The translations under genes and the position numbers were made by a program. Below, piece after piece: positions 18,234 to 28,109 of a DNA stretch of 34,041 nt. The number at the start of each line of letters is the position of its first letter. The stretch's first letter is position 1. The notes beneath the pieces are model-generated. The model searched no databases. It was given only the letters and a program-made list of their open reading frames with translations, and had not been told where the DNA came from. The DNA is from an uncultured Desulfotomaculum sp. (GTDB taxonomy: Bacteria > Bacillota > Desulfotomaculia > Desulfotomaculales > Desulfotomaculaceae): positions 1 to 34,041 of the forward strand of contig CAMKDG010000029.1 in the NCBI GenBank assembly GCA_946411205.1, read 5' to 3'.

Positions 18234-18350
18234 ATTTGTCATTTTAAAGAGATTAACTTTGTCAAATGTTTTAATATTCTGTTAAATGTCTTGTGTAGAA
18301 ATTTTTCTATGCTAAAATAACTAGTAAGATTGTTATTTTAGGAACGAGGC

Positions 18351-18569
18351 ATGATTATGAAAATAATTCTCAATCCCACCGTAAAAGAATTTGTCATATA
18401 TTTTGCTAGTCTTTTGCCGTGCTTTTTAATAACAATGCTGCTTTATTTTGTCATAAGGTGCTATAGTTATGAGAATGCCTGGGTGCTGATTCCATTAATC
18501 GCCTGTATTATGGTTTTATATATTTTTTTTAATGACGATACAAGGGATGATATAGAAGATATAGAATAA
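18351..18569 (+). CDS. Small membrane protein (2 TM), unknown function
   Basis: 72 aa, two hydrophobic helices, acidic tail DDTRDDIEDIE; followed by terminator. Confidence 0.5.
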   Translation: MIMKIILNPTVKEFVIYFASLLPCFLITMLLYFVIRCYSYENAWVLIPLIACIMVLYIFFNDDTRDDIEDIE

Positions 18570-18574
18570 AAAGA

Positions 18575-18599
18575 GCCAGTTGGTTTTTTACCAACTGGC
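18575..18599. terminator. Bidirectional terminator between convergent genes
   Basis: GCCAGTTGGT-ttttt-ACCAACTGGC. Confidence 0.75.
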
Positions 18600-18604
18600 C
18601 CATT

Positions 18605-20425
18605 TTATTTAAATTGCAGATAACCTTCCTCGTCTAAAGAGACTTCAATATTTTTCAGAGGCTTGTCCAGAATACGACTCATTTTACCAACCTGAACCGA
18701 CACCCCGTCAAGGGCATAATCTAATTTTATCTTTTTACCACTGGCTACCTTAACGATCGATTTAGTACCCATTTCAGAGCCAATTTGCTTAATTCTTACA
18801 TCGTCTAGCGCTTCTATAATACCGCCTCGTACAATGCCATCAACCTTTACATTTCCTTCGGCCACTACGTGGGTATTAAATAATCCTCCACTGACTATAA
18901 CATCTCCAGAACTGCGGATAACAGAATTTAAAGCTACTTTTACATTGACTAAGCTTCGTTTGCTAATAAGGGAATCTATGAAATAAAAGAACTTGTTTAG
19001 TTCATGCAGTACCTGCTGGTAATCCGCAGTGGTCTTATAATGTAGGATGTTGATACCAGTCAAGCTAGCAATTGTTTTTTCTAAAGTATTCTCGAAGTCG
19101 CCTAGTAATTTTAAATCCAGCTGTTTTAACTTTTTGCTGGTACGTTCAAGTAAAGCGGGGAAGTGGATAAACTTCTTTTCAATTAATAATACTAAAATAT
19201 TACCAAAAATAACATTTGACTTAGCTGGAAGTTTTTCCATCATTAAAGAAGCTGAAATATAGAGATCTTCCAAGACTTTTAACAAATCTCCCAACAAAGG
19301 TTTTAAGGTATTACACAATACAATAAAACCACCGCTGACAACTTCAGAGTTAACAATATTTCCCTTAATGGTGATATCACCACCGGCAATAATGTTACAC
19401 TTGGTGATAAGGTTATTAACTGTAATATTGCCGGTGGCACTGACACTCATATCATTTTCTACGGAGCCGATAATGTTAACGTCACCCTTAAAGCGGATGT
19501 TGCCGGTTTTTACGTTAACATCTCCATTTATCGTTAGTACTGGTTCCACAGAAATAACTATGCTACCGGCAGATTTCTTCACCTTTGGCTGTCCATCATT
19601 GGTAGCACTGGCTTTAAGGCCATCCTCACTGACTTCTGCACCAGGTCCTGTTAATAGTTCAATTCGTTTTGGTTCCCGGGCTACACAGGGCCGATTAAAG
19701 ACCGTAATACCAGGGGTGCCAATTTGCCCGAGAATTTTTTGGGCTAAAGTTTCGCCAGTTGTGACCGATAGTATATTGCTTTGTTCTTTAAAAAGGATCT
19801 TTCCTGCAAAATTTTCTGAGGGAAGGTTGCTTTTTTGGTCAAATAATAGCTCAATATAATCGTCGGTGGAAGCACCGGGCGCGAGTCCCCTTGCTACTAC
19901 CACCATGCCATCCTCGGGATTATTAATTAGATCATCCAAGGCAGTTTCATCAATGCCATAAATCACGTTGTTGGCATGAAGCAATTCAAGTAGAGATTCT
20001 TTAGTATGGTTAAAAATCAATTCTCTTTTACGTTTTGTCTTTAGTGTTAGTGTATTGGCTGGTTGGCTATCGACCAACTCAAAGGTACTCATATATTCAT
20101 TTCTTAGTTCAAGAATCCCATTCAATTTGTCTGGGGAAACCAGAACCTTGATCTGACCAGGTTCGGTATGACTAATACATGTAACTTCAATAATATCTTC
20201 TTGGGATAATTCCGTTTTACCGGTAACAGGGTTGCCATTAACTACGACCTTAACCTCCTGAGATGGGATAAGAGTAGCCTTGGCAGTATCACCTATCGGG
20301 TTTTGGACAATTATCTTACCATCTTTTACCCAGGCCAAGCCCTTTCTTTCGGTGGTGATAGAATTAGGAACCGAAACCGGTACATTTGGGGGTGCTACAT
20401 TTTTATCACCAGTCGTATTTTCCAT
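18605..20425 (-). CDS. FapA family (DUF342) polymer-forming protein
   Basis: DGMVVVARGLAPGASTDDYIELLFDQ, repetitive beta segments (GDVNVKTGNIRFKGDVNIIGSVENDMSVSATGNITVNN..., EALDDVRIKQIGSEMGTKSIVKVASGKK). Confidence 0.85.
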   Translation of the reverse strand: MENTTGDKNVAPPNVPVSVPNSITTERKGLAWVKDGKIIVQNPIGDTAKATLIPSQEVKVVVNGNPVTGKTELSQEDIIEVTCISHTEPGQIKVLVSPDKLNGILELRNEYMSTFELVDSQPANTLTLKTKRKRELIFNHTKESLLELLHANNVIYGIDETALDDLINNPEDGMVVVARGLAPGASTDDYIELLFDQKSNLPSENFAGKILFKEQSNILSVTTGETLAQKILGQIGTPGITVFNRPCVAREPKRIELLTGPGAEVSEDGLKASATNDGQPKVKKSAGSIVISVEPVLTINGDVNVKTGNIRFKGDVNIIGSVENDMSVSATGNITVNNLITKCNIIAGGDITIKGNIVNSEVVSGGFIVLCNTLKPLLGDLLKVLEDLYISASLMMEKLPAKSNVIFGNILVLLIEKKFIHFPALLERTSKKLKQLDLKLLGDFENTLEKTIASLTGINILHYKTTADYQQVLHELNKFFYFIDSLISKRSLVNVKVALNSVIRSSGDVIVSGGLFNTHVVAEGNVKVDGIVRGGIIEALDDVRIKQIGSEMGTKSIVKVASGKKIKLDYALDGVSVQVGKMSRILDKPLKNIEVSLDEEGYLQFK

Positions 20426-20718
20426 ACATTATTACCCCCCTCTTAAATATCATTTTTTAGAAGTAATATCGGACAATTAATTTAAATCTTAAGGTGGCTT
20501 CATTTTTGTGCTATCAGAAAGTAAGTTTGTCCTACAATTAATACCAACAGAAACATTTTTAAGCATAGAGTCAATTTGCTTAGCAACAATTATTAAAAAT
20601 TCGTAATTAATTGTTAGTTTTAAAATTCGGCATAGTATGCTTAGTTCCTCTAATCAAGTAATATTATGTTTTAAAAATAGAGCCATGTTAAAGGATAGCT
20701 CATTGGAGCAAAACCGGG

Positions 20719-21672
20719 TTATCCGGTTATTTGTTCGCAGCACAAATTATCCTGATTATTCATGCCGTGTTTGGCTAGGCAAGCAAGTGCTAATGAAAGC
20801 AGTTTACCCTGGGGAGTGTCTGTCCGAGAGGGGAGGACAACAGGTGCTCCGGCACCTAAAACAACCCCTGCCATTAAACCACCGGCAAAATATGTAATGG
20901 ATTTTCCTAACAGATTACCCGCTTCAATATTGGGAACCAGCAAGATATCTGCCTGTCCAGCCACCGGACTTTTAATTCCCTTGTGTTCAGCAGCTTCCTT
21001 ACTAATGGCGATATCCAGGGCTAGGGGTCCAGCCACCAGAGCACCGGTAATTTCACCTTTTTGGGCCATTTGACTAATTTGCTGGGCTTCCAGGGTGACT
21101 GGCATTTTAGGGTTAACTTGCTCATTGGCAGAGAGAACAGCTACCTTTGGTAGGGGAATGCCCAGGGAATGGGCAAAGTCAATGGCATTTTGACAAATAT
21201 GTTTCTTCATTTCAAGATCTGGAGCAATATTCAGGCCACCATCTGTTAAAAAGAGTAGACGGTCGTAGCCTTTTACCTCATAAACAGCTAAATGACTAAG
21301 AAGCTTCCCTGTACGTAAACCCCAGTCACTGTTTAATACTGCTTTTAGGAAAGTACTGCTGTTCACCAGTCCCTTCATCAATACCTGGCAGAAATCGCCT
21401 CGGACTAGTTTAACAGCTAGTACCGGAGCTCCCAGGGCGTCTGCTTCCCAAATCTCAATACCTTTTAAATCAAAGTTAACATCCCAAGCAACCCGTTCAA
21501 TTTCGCTACGGGAACCCACGAGGACAGGTTCGACAAAACCTTCCTGCATGGCTTTTTTGAGGGCCAGTAAAACCTTTTCGTCTTGGGCGTTGGCCACACT
21601 GACCCGGAGCTTGGGTAAATTTTTTACGCTTTCCAGAACTTGATCAAAGTTCTTAAATTGCATCAGCAACAC
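20719..21672 (-). CDS. ptb: Phosphate butyryltransferase
   Basis: VLMKGLVNSSTFLKAVLN, LTDGGLNIAPDLEMKKHICQNAID, VAVLSANEQVNPKMP, GPLALDIAISKEAAEHKGIKSPVAGQADILLVPNIEAGN. Confidence 0.92.
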   Translation of the reverse strand: MLLMQFKNFDQVLESVKNLPKLRVSVANAQDEKVLLALKKAMQEGFVEPVLVGSRSEIERVAWDVNFDLKGIEIWEADALGAPVLAVKLVRGDFCQVLMKGLVNSSTFLKAVLNSDWGLRTGKLLSHLAVYEVKGYDRLLFLTDGGLNIAPDLEMKKHICQNAIDFAHSLGIPLPKVAVLSANEQVNPKMPVTLEAQQISQMAQKGEITGALVAGPLALDIAISKEAAEHKGIKSPVAGQADILLVPNIEAGNLLGKSITYFAGGLMAGVVLGAGAPVVLPSRTDTPQGKLLSLALACLAKHGMNNQDNLCCEQITG

Positions 21673-21703
21673 TCCTTACCAGACAATTTGAGTGGGGATC
21701 TAG

Positions 21704-22768
21704 TTACATACGATAAATTTTAGCTGCTTCTTCTTTTTTCAATACTCTTAGTGCGCCCAAGGCTAGGGATTCCATTTCCTCCTCACCGGGAACCAGGGTC
21801 ACCGGTGCAATAAAGGAGACCCGTCGGGTAATTTCCCCAGTGATAAATTGAGAATGGGCAAGGCCACCAGTAAGGACAATATGATCTACTTGGCCAGCTA
21901 GCACCGTAGACATGGCACCGATTTCTTTGGCCACTTGGTAACACATTGCTTCCAAGACTAATTTTGCCTGGGCGTCTCCCTCAGTCATGCGTTTTTCTGC
22001 TTCCCGGGCATCTTTGGTCCCAAGGTAAGCATACAGGCCGCCTTCCTTAAGAACTTGAGTCAACATTTCTTTTTCAGTATACTTGCCGGCATAACATAAT
22101 TTGATCAACTGAGCAGACGGTAGAGTACCGCAGCGCTCCGGAGAAAAGGGTCCTTCATTATTGGCGTTATTAACATCAATCATTTGTCCCCGCCGGTGAG
22201 GGGTTACTGAGATGCCCCCTCCCAGATGAACGATAAGAAGATTCATATCTTCATAACTTTGACCAAGATCCCGGGCTACCTTACGGGCTACAGCTTTCAT
22301 ATTTAATGCGTGGGATAGACTCATACGTGGCAGATTAGGGTGACCGGACAGGCGAGCTACCGGCTGCATTTCGTCCACAGCTACCGGATCCACGATATAA
22401 GCAGGAATATTGACAGACTGGGCTAGATGGTAAGCTATAATAGCACCCAGATTGGAAGCATGTTCTCCGCCAGGAGCCTTGTGTGACTCGTTAACTAAAT
22501 ACTCGTCCACAAGGTAGGTTCCTCCGGGCAGGGGCTTTAATAAACCACCCCGGCCTACGATGGCCCGGAATTGCTTTAATTGGCAGTCCTTTTCTTTGAG
22601 GACCGTTATGATCGCTTCCATTCGGTAATGGTATTGATCAGCGATTTTGGTAAAGGAGCAAATATCTTGATCCGGGTGCTCGATGACTTCTTTCCAGAGA
22701 AGTTGTTCATCTTGAAAAGCAGCGATCTTGGTGGAGGTAGAGCCAGGATTAATGACTAGTATCAGCAA
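21704..22768 (-). CDS. buk: Butyrate kinase
   Basis: LVINPGSTSTKIAAF, VGRGGLLKPLPGGTYLV, HLGGGISVTPHRRGQMIDVNNANNEGPFSPERCGTLP, VDHIVLTGGLAHSQFI. Confidence 0.95.
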   Translation of the reverse strand: MLILVINPGSTSTKIAAFQDEQLLWKEVIEHPDQDICSFTKIADQYHYRMEAIITVLKEKDCQLKQFRAIVGRGGLLKPLPGGTYLVDEYLVNESHKAPGGEHASNLGAIIAYHLAQSVNIPAYIVDPVAVDEMQPVARLSGHPNLPRMSLSHALNMKAVARKVARDLGQSYEDMNLLIVHLGGGISVTPHRRGQMIDVNNANNEGPFSPERCGTLPSAQLIKLCYAGKYTEKEMLTQVLKEGGLYAYLGTKDAREAEKRMTEGDAQAKLVLEAMCYQVAKEIGAMSTVLAGQVDHIVLTGGLAHSQFITGEITRRVSFIAPVTLVPGEEEMESLALGALRVLKKEEAAKIYRM

Positions 22769-22919
22769 GATTGATCACTCCATGTAAGATTTAGATGAAT
22801 AAAAAAAGGCAAGGGGTTTCAATAATGATTATACCAAAGAATTTCGACAAAAACCCTCATATTTCTTCTTTCAATTCTAACAGGATGTATTATGCTTACT
22901 GTAGTGTAATATTATAAGC

Positions 22920-22936
22920 TGACAAATAATTTGTCA
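22920..22936. repeat. Perfect 17-nt palindrome, candidate operator in buk/rnk-like divergent region
   Basis: TGACAAAT-A-ATTTGTCA, with an extra TGACAAAA half-site at about 22952. Confidence 0.5.
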
Positions 22937-23164
22937 CTATATAAATAGTAATGACAAAAGATTATAATTATAAACACCATTATTTAGCTTTACTTAGGCA
23001 CCAATATTTAATATAATGACCTAAAGTAAGTTACTTCGGAACGGCTAACTAGATATATTTTTTATCGGCGACTATCCTCCCTATGATAGTCGCTGTATCT
23101 TTATGAATTTTTGTGAATTTTTTAGCTTGCTAAGTTAACAAGGAAAAGAAGAGAGGTTGATACG

Positions 23165-23578
23165 ATGTCCCGAATCATTTATATCACAAATACTGACCAA
23201 ATTAGGCTAAAGAAGCTAATTGATAAAGAAAAAGAGTTTAATATTGGTAATAAAGAGTATTTGATTAACTTGGAACAGGAATTAGACAGAGCGAATATAG
23301 TAACATCCCAAGAGGTACCACCTGATGTGATCACGATGAATTCAGAGGTGTTATTAAAAGATTTAGATACTGAAGAAGAAATGGTTTATACTCTGGTTTA
23401 CCCCGAAGAGGCAGATCTGCTGAATGATAAAATTTCTATATTAGCTCCGGTAGGTACAGCGATTTTAGGATACCGGATCGGCGATGTGCTGGAATGGAAA
23501 GTACCGGATGGCGTGGTGAAGTTGAAAGTGGAGAAATTGCTTTACCAGCCTGAGGCGTCTGGGGATTTTGATCTGTAA
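23165..23578 (+). CDS. Rnk/GreA-GreB C-terminal-like regulator
   Basis: LLKDLDTEEEMVYTLVYPEEADLLNDKISILAPVGTAILGYRIGDVLEWKVPDG matches the Gre C-terminal fold motif. Confidence 0.8.
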   Translation: MSRIIYITNTDQIRLKKLIDKEKEFNIGNKEYLINLEQELDRANIVTSQEVPPDVITMNSEVLLKDLDTEEEMVYTLVYPEEADLLNDKISILAPVGTAILGYRIGDVLEWKVPDGVVKLKVEKLLYQPEASGDFDL

Positions 23579-23587
23579 TAAATATGT

Positions 23588-23647
23588 AAAAAACCCCTCT
23601 CCAACTGGATGGTAAGATAAACCATCTAGAAGTGGAGAGGGGTTTTT
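23588..23647 (+). terminator. Rho-independent terminator
   Basis: AAAAACCCCTCTCCA...TGGAGAGGGGTTTTT. Confidence 0.85.
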
Positions 23648-23686
23648 ATAGTTTTGGTTGAGCCAAATTGCTACATTATGGGTAGA

Positions 23687-24712
23687 TTATTGCATAGGGG
23701 TTTCATTATCTATGACAATTTGGGATTCAAACACATAGGCGTTATTCATGCGAGTTACTTCCTTGAAGAAGCGTAAGGGCACAAAGGTTATTCCATCAAC
23801 TAATTCCGGGGCTGTTCCCAGTTGAATAGGAGAGGTTTTCATATACGTATAGTAATCTTTGCCTGCTGTTAAAGAGATACCATTGCCGAGCAGAATACTT
23901 TGAGACTCGGCACTCCAGGTTACAGCAAATCCCAGTGCTTCTGAGATGGCACGAAGTGGTACCATGACCGTGCCTTGGTTATTCATATAAGCGGCCGGGG
24001 CTTCTATTTTTTTGTTGTTCACAATGATCTCTTTGGTTGAAATATCTCCAATAGCTGCTGCTTTTTCCTCTTCTGTTACATTCTGCAGGGGAGGAACTGC
24101 CTTTTCCTGCAACACCACAATTTGGCTTGGGTTTGTTTGAGCGGGGATGCTTTTAGTAGTTGCACCATAAATTACGACCAGCGTTTTATTGGCGAGCTCG
24201 CCGTCATAAACCGTTCCATCCTCTAAGGCAATTTTTGTATCCTCATTAATATTGAGTTTTAAAGAATGGTCGGCACTAACTAAGTCTTTGTCAAAGACGT
24301 CTACTTTAACATTTTGCTCTTTGTTTTCAACAGCAACAACTTTGGCGTTGTATTGGGGCGGGTAAATCATTAACATAGGCGCGTTGGCATCATAGAATCC
24401 GGTGATTACCGAACCTACAATGATTTCCGCATGATTCACAACATAGGTGTCACTAGATACGACGATGGTGGACGTTGCCCCGCCTTCACTTTCCACCGTG
24501 ATAAATTTTGAACCTTTCATACTTTCAGAATCTCTTATTTCTTTAACTGTGCCGGTAAAAGAGTTAAAATATGATTGTTTTGCACTTACTTCAGTGCTCG
24601 CTATATCGTTAGTAATTTGTAAATCTCCGGTGGTCGCCGCAAAAGCTGTCACGGATGTAGCTGATAAAATAGCAACCGATAAAAATCCTGCAAGTACATT
24701 TTTAAAGTTCAT
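23687..24712 (-). CDS. Secreted protein with C-terminal copper amine oxidase N-terminal-like domain
   Basis: Signal peptide MNFKNVLAGFLSVAILSATSVTAFAA; NNKKIEAPAAYMNNQGTVMVPLRAISEALGFAVTWSAESQSILL...FVPLRFFKEV. Confidence 0.85.
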   Translation of the reverse strand: MNFKNVLAGFLSVAILSATSVTAFAATTGDLQITNDIASTEVSAKQSYFNSFTGTVKEIRDSESMKGSKFITVESEGGATSTIVVSSDTYVVNHAEIIVGSVITGFYDANAPMLMIYPPQYNAKVVAVENKEQNVKVDVFDKDLVSADHSLKLNINEDTKIALEDGTVYDGELANKTLVVIYGATTKSIPAQTNPSQIVVLQEKAVPPLQNVTEEEKAAAIGDISTKEIIVNNKKIEAPAAYMNNQGTVMVPLRAISEALGFAVTWSAESQSILLGNGISLTAGKDYYTYMKTSPIQLGTAPELVDGITFVPLRFFKEVTRMNNAYVFESQIVIDNETPMQ

Positions 24713-24849
24713 GTTGTCGTCTCCTTTTGGAAAAGTTACTTACATCTTACTAGACGGTTGTTACTTAAAAATGTTTCACCATAGCTCTTACGACTCTATT
24801 CCATCACCAAGGCACTGATAACAAGGCTAAATTTGTCCCCCACAAATAA

Positions 24850-24893
24850 GGAAAACGCTCAACACCCATTAGATGGGGGGATGGGCGTTTTCC
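24850..24893 (-). terminator. Terminator of the downstream minus-strand small secreted protein gene
   Basis: GGAAAACGC...GCGTTTTCC with T-rich minus-strand flank. Confidence 0.7.
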
Positions 24894-24906
24894 TAATTGC
24901 TACATT

Positions 24907-25266
24907 TTACTTATTGGCAGGGGTGTTGAAATTACCCATCATACCGGGGCCATAACCATAACCGTTACAGTTACCCATCATGCCAGAGCCCCTACCCATA
25001 CCGTACTGCTTATGAAAGTCTCTCATTTGGTCAAAGTGCTGGCTCCAGGCTTGGGCTTGATCTTCGGTTAATTGATTGTTTTTAACAGCATTGTCCAACT
25101 GGGTTTTATGCCAGTCAAACATTTGATTAAAGTATTGCTGGTTTTGGGTGCTGGGTGGTGTAGGTGCAGTGTTTGCTTGGGTACTATCGCTGGCAGCAAA
25201 AGCAGCAGGTACCAGTAGGGCACCTAAGGCAAGAGTTACGATACCGGCAGTAATTTTACGTTTCAT
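24907..25266 (-). CDS. Small secreted protein, DUF2680-like, Gly/Met-rich C-terminus
   Basis: Signal peptide; QLTEDQAQAWSQHFDQMRDFHKQ; tail YGMGRGSGMMGNCNGYGYGPGMMGNF. Confidence 0.7.
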   Translation of the reverse strand: MKRKITAGIVTLALGALLVPAAFAASDSTQANTAPTPPSTQNQQYFNQMFDWHKTQLDNAVKNNQLTEDQAQAWSQHFDQMRDFHKQYGMGRGSGMMGNCNGYGYGPGMMGNFNTPANK

Positions 25267-25307
25267 GATTCATTCCTCCATCGAATAATTTTTAATTTAT
25301 ATTTAGT

Positions 25308-25351
25308 ACTATAGCAAAGAAGTTTCACAAAACTGTTTCAGGAATATCACA
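25308..25351 (-). promoter_or_regulatory. 11-bp direct-repeat promoter P1 (for the 24907-25266 gene)
   Basis: Minus: TGTGATATTCC|TGAAACAGTTT|TGTGAAACTTC|TTTGC-TATAGT. Confidence 0.6.
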
Positions 25352-25538
25352 TTTTGTTGATATTTACCCTCCTAAAATAAAAAGATAAAAGTAGGAAGAA
25401 AATTTTTAAGGAATGTTTATCCTTTCTAACAAATTTAACATTTTCGTGACAATTAGTTGCAAGCTTTGACAGGAGTATATTTTTCCCTTTACTATAGACA
25501 CAGGAATCCCTAAAGGATGAATGAAGGAGGGTTCTACT

Positions 25539-26234
25539 ATGAGTCCTTTACATGTGCTAGTGGTAGATGATGAAGATAAAATTCGCCAGGTCATTGGCAT
25601 TTATTTAACCAATGAGGGATATCAGGTGGGAGAAGCGAGAAATGGTGAGGAAGCTCTACGTAAGTTCCAGGCAGAAGCCTGGGATGTAATCGTGCTGGAT
25701 GTGATGATGCCTAAACTGGATGGAGTAACCGTGTGCCAGGAAATCCGTAAAGTTTCCAAAGTGCCCATCATCATGCTGACGGCTAAAAACGATGAGGTGG
25801 ACCGTATTCTGGGCTTGGAGTTTGGCGCCGATGACTACATGGGTAAACCTTTCAGCCCCCGGGAACTGGTGGCCCGCATTAAGGCGGTACTGCGTCGGAC
25901 AGAGGCTGGGGAGAAAAAAGAAGAACATCTTTTAAAGTTGCCTGGTATGAGCATTGATTTAATCAGTCGGGAAGTCGTGGTTAAAGAAAAAGCAATTGCA
26001 CTGACCCCCAAAGAGTTTGATCTGCTGGCGCTGTTGGCCCGTTCTAGCGGAAGGTCCTATAGCCGAGAGCAGCTTTTAGAGGAAGTCTGGGGTTTTGACT
26101 ACTACGGTGACGTCAGGACTGTCGATACCCACATAAACCGTCTGCGGGACAAGCTGCGGACTGACGGTGCTCCTTCCTATATTAAAACTGTTTGGGGTGT
26201 GGGTTATAAATTTGAGGTGGACCATGAAGCTTAA
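25539..26234 (+). CDS. OmpR/PhoB-family response regulator
   Basis: HVLVVDDEDKIRQVIGIYL, VIVLDVMMPKLDGVTVCQ, KPFSPRELVARI, winged helix LTPKEFDLLALLARSSGRSYSREQLLEEVWGFDYYGDVRTVDTHINRLRDKL. ATG behind aaggaggg. Confidence 0.95.
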   Translation: MSPLHVLVVDDEDKIRQVIGIYLTNEGYQVGEARNGEEALRKFQAEAWDVIVLDVMMPKLDGVTVCQEIRKVSKVPIIMLTAKNDEVDRILGLEFGADDYMGKPFSPRELVARIKAVLRRTEAGEKKEEHLLKLPGMSIDLISREVVVKEKAIALTPKEFDLLALLARSSGRSYSREQLLEEVWGFDYYGDVRTVDTHINRLRDKLRTDGAPSYIKTVWGVGYKFEVDHEA

Positions 26235-27687
26235 CCACATTGTTACCAAACTGTGGGCGATCATGACCATTTTGGTGTTGTTGGTAATCGGCATTGTCGC
26301 TGCTGCTCAGAGCAGCTTTATGGAAGGTCTGTACTACGAACAACAGGTCAAGCAACTGACAACCTTAGGCAGTAAGGTAGCGGACATTGCCCGGGCGGAG
26401 CAAGACCCTGTTGCACTGGATCAGAAAGTGGCTCTTATTGCTGACCTGTATAATGCCAATGTAATGATTTTAAACGAAAAGGGCATTGTCATGCAGTGTC
26501 AAGGGATGGGCATTAGTACCAAGAATATGCAGATGAACATGAGACACCCGCATCATGGGCCCATGAGGATGAAGGACTTAGAAAAACTCTACCAAGGTCA
26601 GGCCGTGGTACACAAGGGCAACAACCCCTACTTTAATACTGACGTATTATCGGTGGGCATTCCCTTTAAAGACGCTACTAATATGGAGCGGGCGGTCATG
26701 ATCCATGCTCCCCTAGAACCCATTGCTGACGAACTGAAGCGATTGCAAAGGTTGGCCATCTACACCGCCGTCGGAGGCATTATGCTAGCTGCCTTATTAA
26801 GTTTGTTTTTCTCTAGGTTCCTTTCAAAGCCCTTGGTAAAAATGAACAAAGCTGCTCTGGCAATGGCCAGTGGCAATTATCAACAGCGAGTGGATATTCA
26901 AAGCAACGATGAAATTGGCCTACTAGCCAACTCTCTCAATACCTTAGCCTCTCGCTTGCAGGAAAAAATCAGCCAATTGGAACAGCAGGAGCAAATTCGC
27001 CGGGAGTTCGTCACCAATGTAGCCCACGAAATCAAAACACCTCTAACGGTTATGCAGGGTTTTACCGAAACCATGATTGATGGGTTGGTGAAAACGGAAC
27101 AGGAACGGGATGAATATCTGCAAAATATTTTAGATGAAATTAATCGCCTAAGGCGGCTGGTTAATGATTTATTGGATCTAAAGCGTATGGAAGAGGGGAA
27201 CTTTGCGTTTGATCAAGAACCTTGTAATTTACGGGAGATTATCGACCGGGTGCAGCGAAAGCTAGCCCAATTAGCTATTGAAAAAGGGTTACAAATGGAA
27301 ATGAGCATAGAAAAGAAGCTGCCTTCTGTCATCTGTAACAGTGACCGTATCGAAAGGGTGTTGATTAACCTAATCGCTAATGCTATCAGACATACCCCTG
27401 CAGGGGGTAAAATTGAACTCAGTGTGACCACGAAGGCCAATCAGGTGCACCTGCGCATCCGTGATACCGGTGAAGGCATTGCACCGGAGGATTTACCCCT
27501 GATTTGGGAGCGCTTTTACAAAGGAGATAAGTCTCGTGCCCGGATCCAGGGCGGCACTGGTTTGGGATTAGCCATCGTGAAGCGGATTGTAGAGGGCCAC
27601 GGGGGCCAGATTAATGTAGACAGTAGATTAAACGAAGGAACTACCTTTAATATTGTGCTGCCGATTAAACAAACTTGTGAGGTGTAA
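26224..27687 (+). CDS. Sensor histidine kinase (HAMP/HisKA/HATPase_c) with Met/His-rich extracytoplasmic insert
   Basis: FVTNVAHEIKTPLTVMQGFTE, INLIANAIRHTPAGGKIEL, GTGLGLAIVKRIVEGHGG; sensor loop MQCQGMGISTKNMQMNMRHPHHGPMRMK at about 26491-26574. Confidence 0.95.
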   Translation: MKLNHIVTKLWAIMTILVLLVIGIVAAAQSSFMEGLYYEQQVKQLTTLGSKVADIARAEQDPVALDQKVALIADLYNANVMILNEKGIVMQCQGMGISTKNMQMNMRHPHHGPMRMKDLEKLYQGQAVVHKGNNPYFNTDVLSVGIPFKDATNMERAVMIHAPLEPIADELKRLQRLAIYTAVGGIMLAALLSLFFSRFLSKPLVKMNKAALAMASGNYQQRVDIQSNDEIGLLANSLNTLASRLQEKISQLEQQEQIRREFVTNVAHEIKTPLTVMQGFTETMIDGLVKTEQERDEYLQNILDEINRLRRLVNDLLDLKRMEEGNFAFDQEPCNLREIIDRVQRKLAQLAIEKGLQMEMSIEKKLPSVICNSDRIERVLINLIANAIRHTPAGGKIELSVTTKANQVHLRIRDTGEGIAPEDLPLIWERFYKGDKSRARIQGGTGLGLAIVKRIVEGHGGQINVDSRLNEGTTFNIVLPIKQTCEV

Positions 27688-27689
27688 TG

Positions 27690-27744
27690 TGTTACAAAAA
27701 TGTGCAACAGTTGTTATAGCTTTGTAAAACTTCTTTGTTATTCT
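27690..27744 (+). promoter_or_regulatory. 11-bp direct-repeat promoter P3 (for 27793-28023 gene)
   Basis: TGTTACAAAAA|TGTGCAACAGT|TGTTATAGCTT|TGTAAAACTTC|TTTGT-TATTCT: four uninterrupted 11-mers. Confidence 0.65.
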
Positions 27745-27792
27745 AAGAGTAAGAAATACGGGCACACTTGAAAACAAAGGAGTGAGCCAACT

Positions 27793-28023
27793 ATGATGAT
27801 GACGTTTGCTGGGGGTATCACAGGTTTTCTCTGGTCCTTGATGATGATAGTAGGCATGACTTTACCAAGCCTTCTGGTGATTTGGGCCCTAGCAGCCGTT
27901 AGAGAACGAATTGCTGAAAGAAAAACCACTGTCCCTACACCGCTGGAGGTCTTAAAAACCCGTCTGGCCAAGGGGGAAATTACACTGGATGATTTTCAAA
28001 GACTAAAGGGACCCATGACTTAG
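27793..28023 (+). CDS. Small membrane protein with SHOCT-like C-terminal domain
   Basis: One TM stretch plus TPLEVLKTRLAKGEITLDDFQRLK. Confidence 0.8.
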   Translation: MMMTFAGGITGFLWSLMMIVGMTLPSLLVIWALAAVRERIAERKTTVPTPLEVLKTRLAKGEITLDDFQRLKGPMT

Positions 28024-28064
28024 GCTTGTAGCAGATGAAAATCGTAAGAATGATAGAGTATAAG

Positions 28065-28109
28065 AACAGCAAGCCAGGTAGCGACATTTTTGCTACCTGG
28101 CTTGCTGTT
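28065..28109. terminator. Bidirectional terminator abutting the rsgI stop codon
   Basis: AACAGCAAGCCAGGTAGC-gacattttt-GCTACCTGGCTTGCTGTT, 18-bp perfect stem. Confidence 0.8.
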
